From an uncultured Alphaproteobacteria bacterium (lineage in GTDB: Bacteria > Pseudomonadota > Alphaproteobacteria > HIMB59): 64,000 nt of DNA. A program made the translations under genes and the position numbers. The notes beneath the pieces are model-generated. The model did not search any database. It saw only the letters and a program-made list of their open reading frames with translations, and had not been told where the DNA came from. The stretch covers positions 310,001-374,000 of the forward strand of contig CACMGP010000001.1 of the NCBI GenBank assembly GCA_902613185.1, given 5' to 3'. Below are positions 49,905-59,584 of the stretch, in pieces. Numbering within the stretch: position 1 is the stretch's first letter; the number at the start of each line of letters is the position of its first letter.

Positions 49905-51701
49905 TTATTCAACGGTAACTGATTTAGCGAGATTCCTTGGTTGATCAATATCAGTACCTTCATTAAGAGCAAAATAATATGAAATGAGTTGAAGAGGAAT
50001 AGTATAAATGAAAGGTGTGTCAATAAAGTTTTCTTTGGGTAGGCTTACATTTTGTGTGTTTAATGATTTTCTGTGAATTTTAACACTCGATAAAATTATA
50101 ACCTTACCATTTCTAGCAGCGATTTCCTCAGCATTAGAAATAGATTTCTCATATAGTTCGTTGTTTGGCGATAAGCAAATTGTTAATGATTTTTTATCGA
50201 TCAATGCAATTGGGCCATGTTTCATCTCTCCTCCAGGAAAGCCTTCGCTATGCATGTAAGATATCTCTTTTAATTTCAAGGATCCCTCTAATGCTATTGG
50301 GTATACAATATTCCTTCCAATAAAATAACAAGTATTAGATTGGCTTAATTTTTTTGCAATTTTTTTTGCCTCTGGTGTAAAAACATTAATTAATTTTTTC
50401 AGCTTTATTGGTAATAACTTTAGAATTGCTAAATTCTTATTATAATCTTTTTTCGATATGGAATTTGTCATTTTACCAATTTCAATAGAAAGATTGGCTA
50501 AGCTCAATATTTGACAAGTAAAAGCTTTAGTTGAGGCTACACCAACTTCTTTATCAGCATAAGTAGGTATGGTTACATCAGCCTCTCTTACCATACTACT
50601 CTGCAAAGAATTAGTGATGACTATAGAGGAGTGTTTGTTTTTTTTGATATATTTTAGAGCCATCAAGGTATCCATGGTTTCACCAGATTGTGAAATAAAA
50701 ATAAATAAAATTTTTTCGTCTTTATTTATTTTTTTATATCTAAGCTCGGAAGCTAATTCTGATGAAGTATCTATATTTGTATATTTATTAAAGTAATACT
50801 CACCAACTAAACAGGCATGGTATGCAGTACCACATCCAACAAATATTATTTTTTTGTTTAAAATTAAATTTTTAAATTTGCTTTCAAAATCATTAAAAAA
50901 TTCTTTTACATAATTTTTTTGAGTAGTTTTTATAACTTCAGGCTGCTCATGAATCTCTTTCAACATATAATGTTGATATTTTCCTTTATCATATGGGTTT
51001 TGTTTAATTTCATTTTTTTCGAAGAGTATTTTAGCTTTATTTAAACTAGATATTTTAGACTGCTGAATTTTAATAATATCACCATCTTTAAGATGATAAA
51101 TCTTATCACTATAATCAGATAAAATAGATGAATCTGAGCATATGTAATAGGAGTTTCTATTATGTGATAAGGCGATTGGACTGCCATTTTTTAATAAGTA
51201 AAAACAATTATTTTTTTTTATAAATATAACAAAAGCGTAGTTTCCTTTAATTACACTTTTAAACACTCTAATAGCTTCATCTGAATTTCTATATTTATTG
51301 ACTAAATAGGTGAGAAAGTAAAAACTGATTTCAGTATCTGATTGAATATGTTTAGGAATTTCTACAAATCGATTTTGAATTTTTCTATAGTTTTCAATAA
51401 TACCATTACAAACTAAAGTAAGATCATCATTTGCAAATGGATGAGCATTATTTTTGCTAACAACTCCATGTGTTGCCCATCTTGTATGACCTATCACACC
51501 ATAAAAATTTTTATCTGATACATTTTGAGCTTTATTTTTTAGTTCTGATATTTTGCCGACACTTTTAATGGTTTTTATTCGTTCTTTTGAAAACAAGGAA
51601 ATGCCAGCAGAGTCATACCCTCTATATTCCAGCTTTTTTAAAATATCTATAGAGTTATTCTTTAAAGAAGATGAATTTAAGATACCAACTATACCGCACA
51701 T
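49905..51701 (-). CDS. glmS: Glutamine--fructose-6-phosphate aminotransferase
   Basis: Makes glucosamine-6-phosphate, the entry to peptidoglycan and LPS amino sugars. The 598-residue protein has the N-terminal glutaminase with Cys2 (MCGIVGILN) and GHTRWATHGVVSKNNAHPF. Two SIS domains follow (CGTAYHACLVGEYYF; FISQSGETMDTLMALKYI), and the end is DQPRNLAKSVTVE. The coupled glmU gene lies just upstream (TAATG). Confidence 0.97.
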   Translation of the reverse strand: MCGIVGILNSSSLKNNSIDILKKLEYRGYDSAGISLFSKERIKTIKSVGKISELKNKAQNVSDKNFYGVIGHTRWATHGVVSKNNAHPFANDDLTLVCNGIIENYRKIQNRFVEIPKHIQSDTEISFYFLTYLVNKYRNSDEAIRVFKSVIKGNYAFVIFIKKNNCFYLLKNGSPIALSHNRNSYYICSDSSILSDYSDKIYHLKDGDIIKIQQSKISSLNKAKILFEKNEIKQNPYDKGKYQHYMLKEIHEQPEVIKTTQKNYVKEFFNDFESKFKNLILNKKIIFVGCGTAYHACLVGEYYFNKYTNIDTSSELASELRYKKINKDEKILFIFISQSGETMDTLMALKYIKKNKHSSIVITNSLQSSMVREADVTIPTYADKEVGVASTKAFTCQILSLANLSIEIGKMTNSISKKDYNKNLAILKLLPIKLKKLINVFTPEAKKIAKKLSQSNTCYFIGRNIVYPIALEGSLKLKEISYMHSEGFPGGEMKHGPIALIDKKSLTICLSPNNELYEKSISNAEEIAARNGKVIILSSVKIHRKSLNTQNVSLPKENFIDTPFIYTIPLQLISYYFALNEGTDIDQPRNLAKSVTVE

Positions 51702-52984
51702 TATTTTTTATTATTAATTTTATTTTTCTGTTTTGATCTGGCTATTGAAAAATGATTATTTGGTATTGATTTAGTAATTACAGATCCTGCAGCTACGTAT
51801 ACTTTATTGCCTATATTAACAGGTGCAATAATAGAAGAATTTGAGCCAATAAAGGTATTATTACCTATTTTGCATTTCAGCTTATTTTTTCCATCATAAT
51901 TACAAGTAATAGTTCCAGCCCCAATATTACTATTTGTTCCTATAAATGAGTCTCCGATATAACTTAAATGATTTACTTTTACTCCCTTTGATAATTTTGA
52001 TTTTTTAATCTCAACAAAATTACCAATTTTTACCTCATCTGCGATAATAACCTCAGGTCTTATTCTTGCATAAGGGCCAATGGAGCAGTTATTACCTATT
52101 GTGGAATTTTCAATATAAGAAAAGGACTTAATAATAGAATTACTTTTAATGCTTACATTTTTTTTTATAACAACATGTGGCTCAATTACTACTCCCGGAG
52201 CGATACTAACATTGCTCTCTATATAAACCGTATCAGGATGAATAATTCTAACACCGCTATCTATTAATTTTTTCTTTATAAAATCTTGAGATAATGTTTC
52301 TAATTTATTAAGTTCATTTAAGGTGTTAGCACCTGATATCACTGTGGCTTTATTTAAAAAAGTAGTCATTTTAAGTTTTTTATTTAAACAGACATTTACT
52401 AAATCAGTAATGTAAAATTCATTCTTATTTTTATTTTTTTTTATTAATTTTAAATTTAATGCAGCTTTTTTTGAAATTAAAAATATGCCAGTATTTATCT
52501 CATTGATTAATTTCTCTTCGTTTGAACATTCATTTTCTTCAATAATACTAATTAATAAATTATTTTTTTTAACTACTCTTCCATATCCTTTTGGGTTTCT
52601 TACATTTTGTGTAAGAACTGATAAGTCATCATCATTCTTTACACCTTTTGAAACAAAATCAGAGAGTATTTTATAATCGAAAATAGGTGTGTCTGCTAAG
52701 GTCAATAAAAAATAATCAAATTTATTATTGTATTTATAGAATTGTTTAAAAGCTCCACCAGTACCGTCTATTGGATTTTGAATAAATACTTTTTCATGAA
52801 TAAAATATTTTTTATTAGCTTTACTTGAAATAATAAAAGTTTTTTTTACTTGTTTAATTTTATTTAGTGCATCTAAATTATACTGTATTAACTCTTTACC
52901 AGATATTTCATGAAGAAATTTTGGTTTAGGTGATTTAAATCTTTTGCTCTTTCCAGCAGAAAGAATAATGGCGCATATATTCAT
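51701..52984 (-). CDS. glmU: Bifunctional GlmU: GlcN-1-P acetyltransferase / GlcNAc-1-P uridyltransferase
   Basis: Makes UDP-GlcNAc. The N-terminal uridyltransferase (about 1-215) has ILSAGKSKRFKSPKPKFLHEISGK, PIDGTGGAF and LADTPIF. The C-terminal left-handed beta-helix of hexapeptide repeats carries VEIKKSKLSKGVKVNHLSYIGD (catalytic His) and NIGAGTITCNYDGKNK. At 427 residues it is slightly shorter than E. coli GlmU (456). It overlaps glmS by one base. Confidence 0.95.
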   Translation of the reverse strand: MNICAIILSAGKSKRFKSPKPKFLHEISGKELIQYNLDALNKIKQVKKTFIISSKANKKYFIHEKVFIQNPIDGTGGAFKQFYKYNNKFDYFLLTLADTPIFDYKILSDFVSKGVKNDDDLSVLTQNVRNPKGYGRVVKKNNLLISIIEENECSNEEKLINEINTGIFLISKKAALNLKLIKKNKNKNEFYITDLVNVCLNKKLKMTTFLNKATVISGANTLNELNKLETLSQDFIKKKLIDSGVRIIHPDTVYIESNVSIAPGVVIEPHVVIKKNVSIKSNSIIKSFSYIENSTIGNNCSIGPYARIRPEVIIADEVKIGNFVEIKKSKLSKGVKVNHLSYIGDSFIGTNSNIGAGTITCNYDGKNKLKCKIGNNTFIGSNSSIIAPVNIGNKVYVAAGSVITKSIPNNHFSIARSKQKNKINNKK

Positions 52985-53049
52985 AAAGTTGTAAAATAAT
53001 ATTAATTAATATTAACTGAATACTAAAAATATATCTAATTATGTAAATT

Positions 53050-53988
53050 ATGCCAATTATCGTTAAATCAAATTTATCAAAGCAACTTACACATTTCTTA
53101 AAGTCTAAACTATTAAAAGATGAATTAGTAGTTTTGCCAACAGAAACTGTTTATGGGCTAGCTGGTTTAGGAACCAATATTAAAGCAGCAAAAAAAATTT
53201 TCTTATTAAAAAAAAGACCTTTGAAAAAAAAATTAATATTTCATTGTTCAAGTTTAAAAATGGTAGATAAATTTTTTAAGTTAGATGATGAAAATTTAAT
53301 TTTAGCTAAGGAATTTTGGCCTGGACCTCTTACTCTTGTTTTACAAAGGAAGTCTCTCGAAATACCCAAATCTCTTACATTAAATAATGAGTGTGCTGTA
53401 AGAGTTCCAAATAATAAATTTACATTAAATTTAATTAATAAAGTAGGTATGCCCCTTGTAATGCCCTCAGCAAACAAATTTAAACAACTAAGCCCAATCA
53501 ACAGTGAAATGGTTTTTCAGCAATTTATTGAGACAAATTTATTAATTGTAGATGATGGAAAATGTAAAGTTGGTATCGAGTCAACTTTAATTAAAATATC
53601 TGATAACAAATTGAATATAATAAGACCAGGGATGATATCATTAGAAAATGTGAAAAAAATATTACCCTATATGGTTATTACTAAATATAACAAAAATTTA
53701 AGTTTTTCTGGAACTTCAAAAAAACATTATTCTCCGAAGAAGAAAATATTTTTAAATGTCAAAAATGCTAAAAAAAAATCTGCATATATAAACTTTGGAG
53801 CAAATAAGAGATATCAATTCAAAAATTTAAGTAAGAATAGAAATTTAATTGAAGCTGCCAAAAATCTTTATCATTTTATTTTTTTAGCAGATAACGACAA
53901 CCAATATAAAAATATAAGTATTGCACCTATTCCTTATAAGAAAATAGGAATCGCTATAAATGATAGATTGCGAAGAGCATCTAAATGA
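53050..53988 (+). CDS. tsaC: L-threonylcarbamoyladenylate synthase, Sua5 type
   Basis: Forms threonylcarbamoyl-AMP from threonine, bicarbonate and ATP for the t6A modification of tRNA. The 312-residue protein has the YrdC domain (about 1-205): VVLPTETVYGLAGLG, LLKKRPLKKKLIFHC, VRVPNN, GMPLVMPSANKF and GIESTLI. The SGTSKKHYSPKK linker and a small C-terminal Sua5 domain follow. It overlaps the FAD oxidase by 4 bases. Confidence 0.92.
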   Translation: MPIIVKSNLSKQLTHFLKSKLLKDELVVLPTETVYGLAGLGTNIKAAKKIFLLKKRPLKKKLIFHCSSLKMVDKFFKLDDENLILAKEFWPGPLTLVLQRKSLEIPKSLTLNNECAVRVPNNKFTLNLINKVGMPLVMPSANKFKQLSPINSEMVFQQFIETNLLIVDDGKCKVGIESTLIKISDNKLNIIRPGMISLENVKKILPYMVITKYNKNLSFSGTSKKHYSPKKKIFLNVKNAKKKSAYINFGANKRYQFKNLSKNRNLIEAAKNLYHFIFLADNDNQYKNISIAPIPYKKIGIAINDRLRRASK

Positions 53989-55250
53989 AATTTCCAATAA
54001 AAACTATAAGAAGGGGTGGCCAAATAACTGCTTTCCCTAAAAGTTCTTTGGAGGTATCTAAACTGGTTAAATTTTCTAACAAACATAAATTTCTTATTTT
54101 ACCTATTGGTGGAGAGACTAATAGAGTGGATGGCACAAAACCTCAATTTGAAAAAACTATCCTAATAGATTTTAAAAAAATGAATCGTATTGAAGAAGTT
54201 GATACTGATAATTTTATAATAACAGCTCAAAGCGGAACATTGTTAAAAACCATACAAAAAGCAGCAAATAATAAAAAACTTTTATTTCCAGTTAATATTG
54301 CGCCAAGTGATAAATGTACAATTGGGGGTAATATATCTACTAATGTTGGGGGTTTGCAAACCTTAAGATATGGTAACATAGAGGATCATATAAATGGCCT
54401 TGAAGTAGTGCTTAGTGATGGAACTATTTTAAATTTTTTAAATAAACTCAAAAAAGATAATTTTGGCCCAAAACTGTGGAAGTTATTTTGTGGTTCTGAG
54501 GGTGTTTTTGGAATAATTACAAGAGCAAGCTTAAAGTTAATCCCAAAAAAAAAATACAATTCTACATATTTAATACAATTAAATAGTTTAAATAAGTCAA
54601 TTCGATTACTGAAATTTTTAAGAAACAAGTACTTTGATAATTTAACAAGTTTTGAAATAATATTTCCAATACCTAGCTCTTATTTATTTAATGAAAGTAC
54701 ACATTACTTCAATTTAATCATAGAGATACAATCTAATGTTATTGGTAATTACGAAAAAGAATTAAAAAAATACTTTAATTTAAAAGAATTTAAAATTTAT
54801 AAAATGGAACATAATAAATCAAAATCATGGATATGGAGCAAAAGAGAAGAGTTAGTATATAATCAGATAAAATATAATTTTACTGAAAAATTTGATATTT
54901 CTTTACCCATTGATAAGTGGTCTGTATTTATTAAGAAGGTAAATACATTTGTAAAGGATAATAACATCTTTACTCCTTATTTTTTTGGGCATTTGGGAGA
55001 TGGTAATTTGCATTGCAATTTTAAAGTACATCCTAATTCAAAAAAGAATTGTGCTTACCTCTCAAAATTTATTTATGATTTGACTATCCAAAGTGAAGGT
55101 AGTGTTGCAGCAGAACACGGTCTTGGTTTGAAAAAAAATTATCTTTTAAAAAAATATAAACCTAGTGAAATCTACCTTTTTATTAAAAAATTAAAAAAAT
55201 ACTTAGATCCGAACTCTAGATTAGGCAAAAATAAGTTATTTCAGGCTTAA
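53985..55250 (+). CDS. FAD-linked oxidase, GlcD / D-2-hydroxyacid dehydrogenase type
   Basis: 421 residues of the VAO/GlcD family: N-terminal PCMH FAD domain with FLILPIGGETNRVDG, PVNIAPSDKCTIGGNISTNVGGLQTLRYGNI and GSEGVFGIIT. The C-terminal domain has FFGHLGDGNLHCNFKV and GSVAAEHGLGLKK, whose His residues are the metal or substrate ligands in D-lactate and D-2-hydroxyglutarate dehydrogenases. The substrate is not decidable. Pairing with a sua5 gene is common in alphaproteobacteria. It overlaps the next gene by 15 bases, convergently. Confidence 0.87.
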   Translation: MKFPIKTIRRGGQITAFPKSSLEVSKLVKFSNKHKFLILPIGGETNRVDGTKPQFEKTILIDFKKMNRIEEVDTDNFIITAQSGTLLKTIQKAANNKKLLFPVNIAPSDKCTIGGNISTNVGGLQTLRYGNIEDHINGLEVVLSDGTILNFLNKLKKDNFGPKLWKLFCGSEGVFGIITRASLKLIPKKKYNSTYLIQLNSLNKSIRLLKFLRNKYFDNLTSFEIIFPIPSSYLFNESTHYFNLIIEIQSNVIGNYEKELKKYFNLKEFKIYKMEHNKSKSWIWSKREELVYNQIKYNFTEKFDISLPIDKWSVFIKKVNTFVKDNNIFTPYFFGHLGDGNLHCNFKVHPNSKKNCAYLSKFIYDLTIQSEGSVAAEHGLGLKKNYLLKKYKPSEIYLFIKKLKKYLDPNSRLGKNKLFQA

Positions 55251-56525
55251 TTGATCTTTTAATTTAAAATAACTCATTGCTAAAACTAATAATGGCTTAT
55301 CAATTACGCCAAAACCAGGAAAGTTTTTATGTCTAAACTTTTCAAATAAGCTCAAATTATTGTTCTGATTTGTAATTGTTTCAGCAAGCATTTTTCCAAC
55401 CATAGTTGTTATGGCTAAACCATGTCCTGAATATCCTTGTGCAAAAAAAATATTATTATCAATACTACCGATATGAGGGAATCTGTTTACAGTTATGGCA
55501 ACGTGCCCACTCCAAGTACACCAAGCTTTGAACTTTTCTAAACCAGGCAGTATCTTTTTTATACTTTTTTTTAAAGATAATTCCAGATTTATCGGATCTA
55601 TATTAGAGTAACTTACACCTCCACCAAAAATTAAATTATTATTAGAATCCAGTCTAAAATAATTTAGAACAAATAACATATCTCCCACTGTGATAGGTTT
55701 TCGAAAATATTTACTCAATTCTGTATTTGGAATTTCAGTAAATGCTGATACATAAGTTTTAACAGGCATTATTTTTTTTCTTAAATTTTTATTCAAATTA
55801 TCAATATATGCATTACAGCAGATAATTAATTTATCAGATTTAACAGTTAAATTTTTTTCAGTTTTTATTGTTACTTTTTTTTGAGATTCATATGATATCA
55901 CTCCTGTATCTTCAAATATTTTACAATTTTGATTTTTTAATAATTCTCTTGCTAATCCTAGACAATAATTAAGTGGATGTATTTGACCACACTCTGAGTC
56001 ATACATTGCGGATTTGTAATAAGGGCTATCAAAATACTGGTCCATTTTATTTTTTGATAGATACGTCACTGATTCATAATCAAATTTTGTTTGAAGCCTG
56101 TCTACGTATTTTTTTAACTCCTCATCATGGGATTTACTTACTGCGGCTAAAACATAACCCTCGATTAAGTCACATTGTATATTTAAGTCTTTGATATTTT
56201 TTTTTACTTCTCTAACAGCGTCTAATGTGAATTGCCATAATATCTTAATTTCCTCTTGAGTGTGTTTTTGGCTAGAGTAATTCTCTGAGGAAAAACCATG
56301 TAATAATTGCCCACCATTTCTTCCAGATGCGCCCCAACCAACTTTATTTTTCTCCAATATGACTATGTTTAAATCTGGATTTAATTTAGATAAATATAAT
56401 GCTGATGAAATTCCTGATAAACCTGCACCAATTATACAAACATCACATTGTAAGCTCTCATTTAATTTGTTAGTATTAAGGCTGAATGCTTTTGTTCTTA
56501 CGTAATAATTATCTGAGTAATCCAT
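55236..56525 (-). CDS. FAD-dependent amine oxidoreductase, PuuB-like
   Basis: 429 residues of the DAO family. CDVCIIGAGLSGISSALYLSK (about 29-49) is the dinucleotide-binding motif, with GWGASGRNGGQLLHGF for FAD. The C-terminal part has GHVAITVNRFPHIG and FAQGYSGHGLAITTMVGKML. It resembles gamma-glutamylputrescine oxidases. I start it at ATG 56525 (MDYSDNYYVRTK); an ATG at 56534 and a TTG at 56543 lie just upstream. It is divergent from the ligase gene at 56566, which makes its expected substrate. Confidence 0.82.
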   Translation of the reverse strand: MDYSDNYYVRTKAFSLNTNKLNESLQCDVCIIGAGLSGISSALYLSKLNPDLNIVILEKNKVGWGASGRNGGQLLHGFSSENYSSQKHTQEEIKILWQFTLDAVREVKKNIKDLNIQCDLIEGYVLAAVSKSHDEELKKYVDRLQTKFDYESVTYLSKNKMDQYFDSPYYKSAMYDSECGQIHPLNYCLGLARELLKNQNCKIFEDTGVISYESQKKVTIKTEKNLTVKSDKLIICCNAYIDNLNKNLRKKIMPVKTYVSAFTEIPNTELSKYFRKPITVGDMLFVLNYFRLDSNNNLIFGGGVSYSNIDPINLELSLKKSIKKILPGLEKFKAWCTWSGHVAITVNRFPHIGSIDNNIFFAQGYSGHGLAITTMVGKMLAETITNQNNNLSLFEKFRHKNFPGFGVIDKPLLVLAMSYFKLKDQLSLK

Positions 56526-56565
56526 CAGATACATAAATATCAAATTTTAAAGGTTAGTTATAGAT

Positions 56566-57918
56566 ATGAATGATTATGTCGATTGGTTAAAGAAAAATAA
56601 AATAACAGAGGTAGAATGTATGATTCCTGATAATTCAGGTATACCAAGGGGAAAAATACTACCAACAAAAAAATTTTTAAGCTCTATTGAGTCAGGTGGA
56701 TTAAGATTACCTTTAGCACTATTCAAATTAGCAGTATCTAGAGATGTGACTTATTCAATAGATGATCAGATTTTAAATCCTACAGATGGTGATTTTATTT
56801 TAAAGCCTGATTTTAATACTCTGAGAACTGTTCCATGGTATGAAGAACCAACCGCACAGGTTATTTGTGATGCTGTTGATAACAATGATAATGTTATAGA
56901 GGTCCACTCTAGAGGTATTTTAAAAAAAGTAATTGGTCTCTATGAAAAAATAGGGCTTGAACCAGTTGTCGCTCCAGAAATTGAATTTTATTTAGTTAAG
57001 AAAAACAATGATCCAGATAATCCTTTGGAGACACCGAGTGGGCAATCTGGAAGAATTGAAAAAGGAAATCAGTCTTACGGTATTGACGCTGTTAATGAAT
57101 TTGATCATATTTTTGAGGATCTATATGACTACTGTGAAACTCAAGAATTAGAAGTTGAGAACATTAATCATGAGGATGGACCAGCACAAATGGAAATTAA
57201 CTTCAAGCATGGTAACCCTCTTGACTTGGCTGATCAGGTTTTTTTATTTAAAAGAACTCTGAGACATACTGCATTGAAGCATAATTTGTATGCAACTTTT
57301 ATGGCTAAACCGATGGAAGATACTCCAGGAAACTCGATGCATATACATCAATCAATTTTAAAAAAAGGAAAACCAATATTTGTGGACAAAAATCTTAAAA
57401 CTACAAAACATTTTGATAACTATTTGGGTGGATTACAAAAATATTCAAAAGCTTTTTTACCTCTTTTTGCACCAAATGTTAATTCCTTTAAAAGGCTTAG
57501 AGGTTTTTGGGAGGAAGGTACACCTTTTAACCTAAACTGGGGTTTTGAAAACCGTACCTGTGGTTTTAGAGTCCCAAATTTTAACTCTGCTAACCAAGCG
57601 AGAATTGAAAATAGACTTTGTGGATCAGACGTAAATCCATACTTAGCTATAGCTGCAACTTTATCTGCGGGATATCTAGGTTTGAAGAAAAAATTAAAAG
57701 CAACCCCAGAGACCAAAAAAGCTGCTTATAACGTAAATGTTTCTCTGACAGAAAGTATCTATCAATCAATAGATACTTTTTCTAGATCTAAGGAGGCAAA
57801 AGAGATATTTGGTGAAACATTTATAGAATTATTTTGTTCAATCAAAGACTTAGAGGTAAATGCCTATAATAAAATTATTACAGCATGGGAAAGAGAATAT
57901 TTACTTCTTAATGTTTGA
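56566..57918 (+). CDS. Glutamine-synthetase-like gamma-glutamylpolyamine ligase (PuuA type)
   Basis: 450 residues of the glutamine synthetase superfamily. PDNSGIPRGKILPTKKF opens the grasp domain, VVAPEIEFYLV carries metal-binding Glu residues, EDGPAQMEINF follows, and NSMHIHQSIL and RIENRLCGSDVNPYLAIAATLSAG complete the catalytic domain. The adenylylation Tyr loop of GlnA is not evident. Because polyamine uptake and oxidase genes surround it, gamma-glutamylation of putrescine or a related amine is the best inference; glutamate-methylamine or other ligase roles are possible. It overlaps potI by 18 bases, convergently. Confidence 0.83.
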   Translation: MNDYVDWLKKNKITEVECMIPDNSGIPRGKILPTKKFLSSIESGGLRLPLALFKLAVSRDVTYSIDDQILNPTDGDFILKPDFNTLRTVPWYEEPTAQVICDAVDNNDNVIEVHSRGILKKVIGLYEKIGLEPVVAPEIEFYLVKKNNDPDNPLETPSGQSGRIEKGNQSYGIDAVNEFDHIFEDLYDYCETQELEVENINHEDGPAQMEINFKHGNPLDLADQVFLFKRTLRHTALKHNLYATFMAKPMEDTPGNSMHIHQSILKKGKPIFVDKNLKTTKHFDNYLGGLQKYSKAFLPLFAPNVNSFKRLRGFWEEGTPFNLNWGFENRTCGFRVPNFNSANQARIENRLCGSDVNPYLAIAATLSAGYLGLKKKLKATPETKKAAYNVNVSLTESIYQSIDTFSRSKEAKEIFGETFIELFCSIKDLEVNAYNKIITAWEREYLLLNV

Positions 57919-58698
57919 TCTATTAATTAAGTAAATACTAATTGCTGCTAATATAACAATTAGCATTATTATTGCGGAAAGAGCATTAACTTCTGGACTC
58001 AATCCCAATCTAACTTTAGAAAAAACCACTATTGGCAAAGTGTTAGCTCCGGGACCGGTAGTAAAACTAGCAACGACAAGATCGTCCAAAGAGAGTGTAA
58101 ATGCAAGTAACCAACCTGATAATATTGCAGGTAATATTACAGGAGCAGTTACTTTCCAAAAAATCATATTTGGAATTGTCCCAAGATCCTGAGCAGCCTC
58201 TTCTATATTTTTATCGTAACTACTCAACCTTGATTGGATAATGACTGCAACAAAAGCTACAGAGAAAGTTATATGTGATATTAAGACTGTTAGTTGTCCT
58301 TTTGAGGAAGGAAAGCCAATAATATGGTTAGATGATATAAAGAATAACAACAAAGAAAGCCCTAAAATTATCTCAGGCATAACCAAAGGAGAAGAACTCA
58401 AGAAAATAAAGAAAGGCCTGGCTGGAATTTTTGATATTCTTGTTAATGAAAAACCAATCATTACACCCATGACTGTTGCAAATGTTGCTGAAAGAGAAGC
58501 AATTTTTAGACTAGTATAAAAAGCCTCTAAAATTTGTTCATTATGAAATAATTCCTTATACCATCTAAAAGAAAACCCCTTCCAAACCATAACTCTTTTA
58601 TTATCATTAAAAGAATAAGCTATAAGAGTTAAAATAGGAAAATATAAAAATGAAAATCCAATTGTTAAGGTAAAAATTTTAAAAAATAATTTATTCAT
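57901..58698 (-). CDS. potI: Polyamine ABC transporter permease PotI/PotC
   Basis: 265 residues with six membrane helices and the binding-protein-dependent permease loop EEAAQDLGTIPNMIFWKVTAPVILPAILSG (EAA motif near 167). The N-terminus includes LIAYSFNDNKRVMVWKGFSFRWYKELF, typical of PotC/PotI. Last gene of the transporter; its start overlaps potH by 8 bases. Confidence 0.92.
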   Translation of the reverse strand: MNKLFFKIFTLTIGFSFLYFPILTLIAYSFNDNKRVMVWKGFSFRWYKELFHNEQILEAFYTSLKIASLSATFATVMGVMIGFSLTRISKIPARPFFIFLSSSPLVMPEIILGLSLLLFFISSNHIIGFPSSKGQLTVLISHITFSVAFVAVIIQSRLSSYDKNIEEAAQDLGTIPNMIFWKVTAPVILPAILSGWLLAFTLSLDDLVVASFTTGPGANTLPIVVFSKVRLGLSPEVNALSAIIMLIVILAAISIYLINRSNIKK

Positions 58699-59584
58699 TT
58701 CTAAAATTATATTTTGCGTACATTAATTGAAAAATAATTATGGGAAATACAAGTATTACAATTCCAGACATCGCAAGCGCACTAGCAATAGGCCAATCTC
58801 TATTTACAAAAAATTCATCCCAAATTATCTTCCCAAAATAAAGCTTATCACTGCCGCCTAACATTTCTGGTATTATATATTCTCCAACAACTGGTATAAA
58901 AACCAACATGCTCCCCGCTACTATTCCTGGTAAAGATAGAGGTAAGATAACTTTTACAAACGTGTTTAAAGGCTTTGCACCTAAATCATTAGATGCGTCA
59001 ATCAAATTTAAATCAAATTTAACCAAATATCCATAAAGCGGTAAAATCATAAATGGAAGGTAAGTATAAACAACACCTAAAATTACAGCATAATGATTGT
59101 GTAACATAGATATTGGTTCAGTAATTAGCCCTATATGTATGAGAACCGAATTTATTATACCAGAACCTTGCAGTAAGACTTTCCATGCATATACCCTTAA
59201 AAGAAAAGAACTCCAAAAAGGTATGATAAGCATAATCAAAAGTATGTTTCTTATACTTGGTTTAGATTTTGCAACGTAAAAAGCTATAGGATAACCGATT
59301 AATAAACATAATACCGTGGATGTAAAAGCTAATGATAGTGAATTGAGATATGATCTTATATAGAAAGGGTCTGAAAAAATGAATAAATAATTTCCAAGAG
59401 TTGAATTAATCTCCAATCCATTTTCAGATAAAGAAAAAAGATCACGATAAGGTGGCATACCCCATTCAGACACAGATATTGATATTTTAAAAATTAAAGC
59501 TAATGGAACAAAAAAGAACAAAACTAGCCATAAATATGGAGTAAATACAAACCACACGTTTTGTTTTTTAAAATTTTTAATCAT
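58691..59584 (-). CDS. potH: Polyamine ABC transporter permease PotH/PotB
   Basis: 297 residues, six membrane helices. The EAA-type loop is IDASNDLGAKPLNTFVKVILPLSLPGIVAG. FVPLALIFKISISVSEWGMPPYRDLF and FVPVVGEYIIPEMLGGSDKLYFGKIIWDEFF follow PotB/PotH. It overlaps potG by 8 bases at the 5' end and potI by 8 at the 3' end. Confidence 0.92.
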   Translation of the reverse strand: MIKNFKKQNVWFVFTPYLWLVLFFFVPLALIFKISISVSEWGMPPYRDLFSLSENGLEINSTLGNYLFIFSDPFYIRSYLNSLSLAFTSTVLCLLIGYPIAFYVAKSKPSIRNILLIMLIIPFWSSFLLRVYAWKVLLQGSGIINSVLIHIGLITEPISMLHNHYAVILGVVYTYLPFMILPLYGYLVKFDLNLIDASNDLGAKPLNTFVKVILPLSLPGIVAGSMLVFIPVVGEYIIPEMLGGSDKLYFGKIIWDEFFVNRDWPIASALAMSGIVILVFPIIIFQLMYAKYNFRNE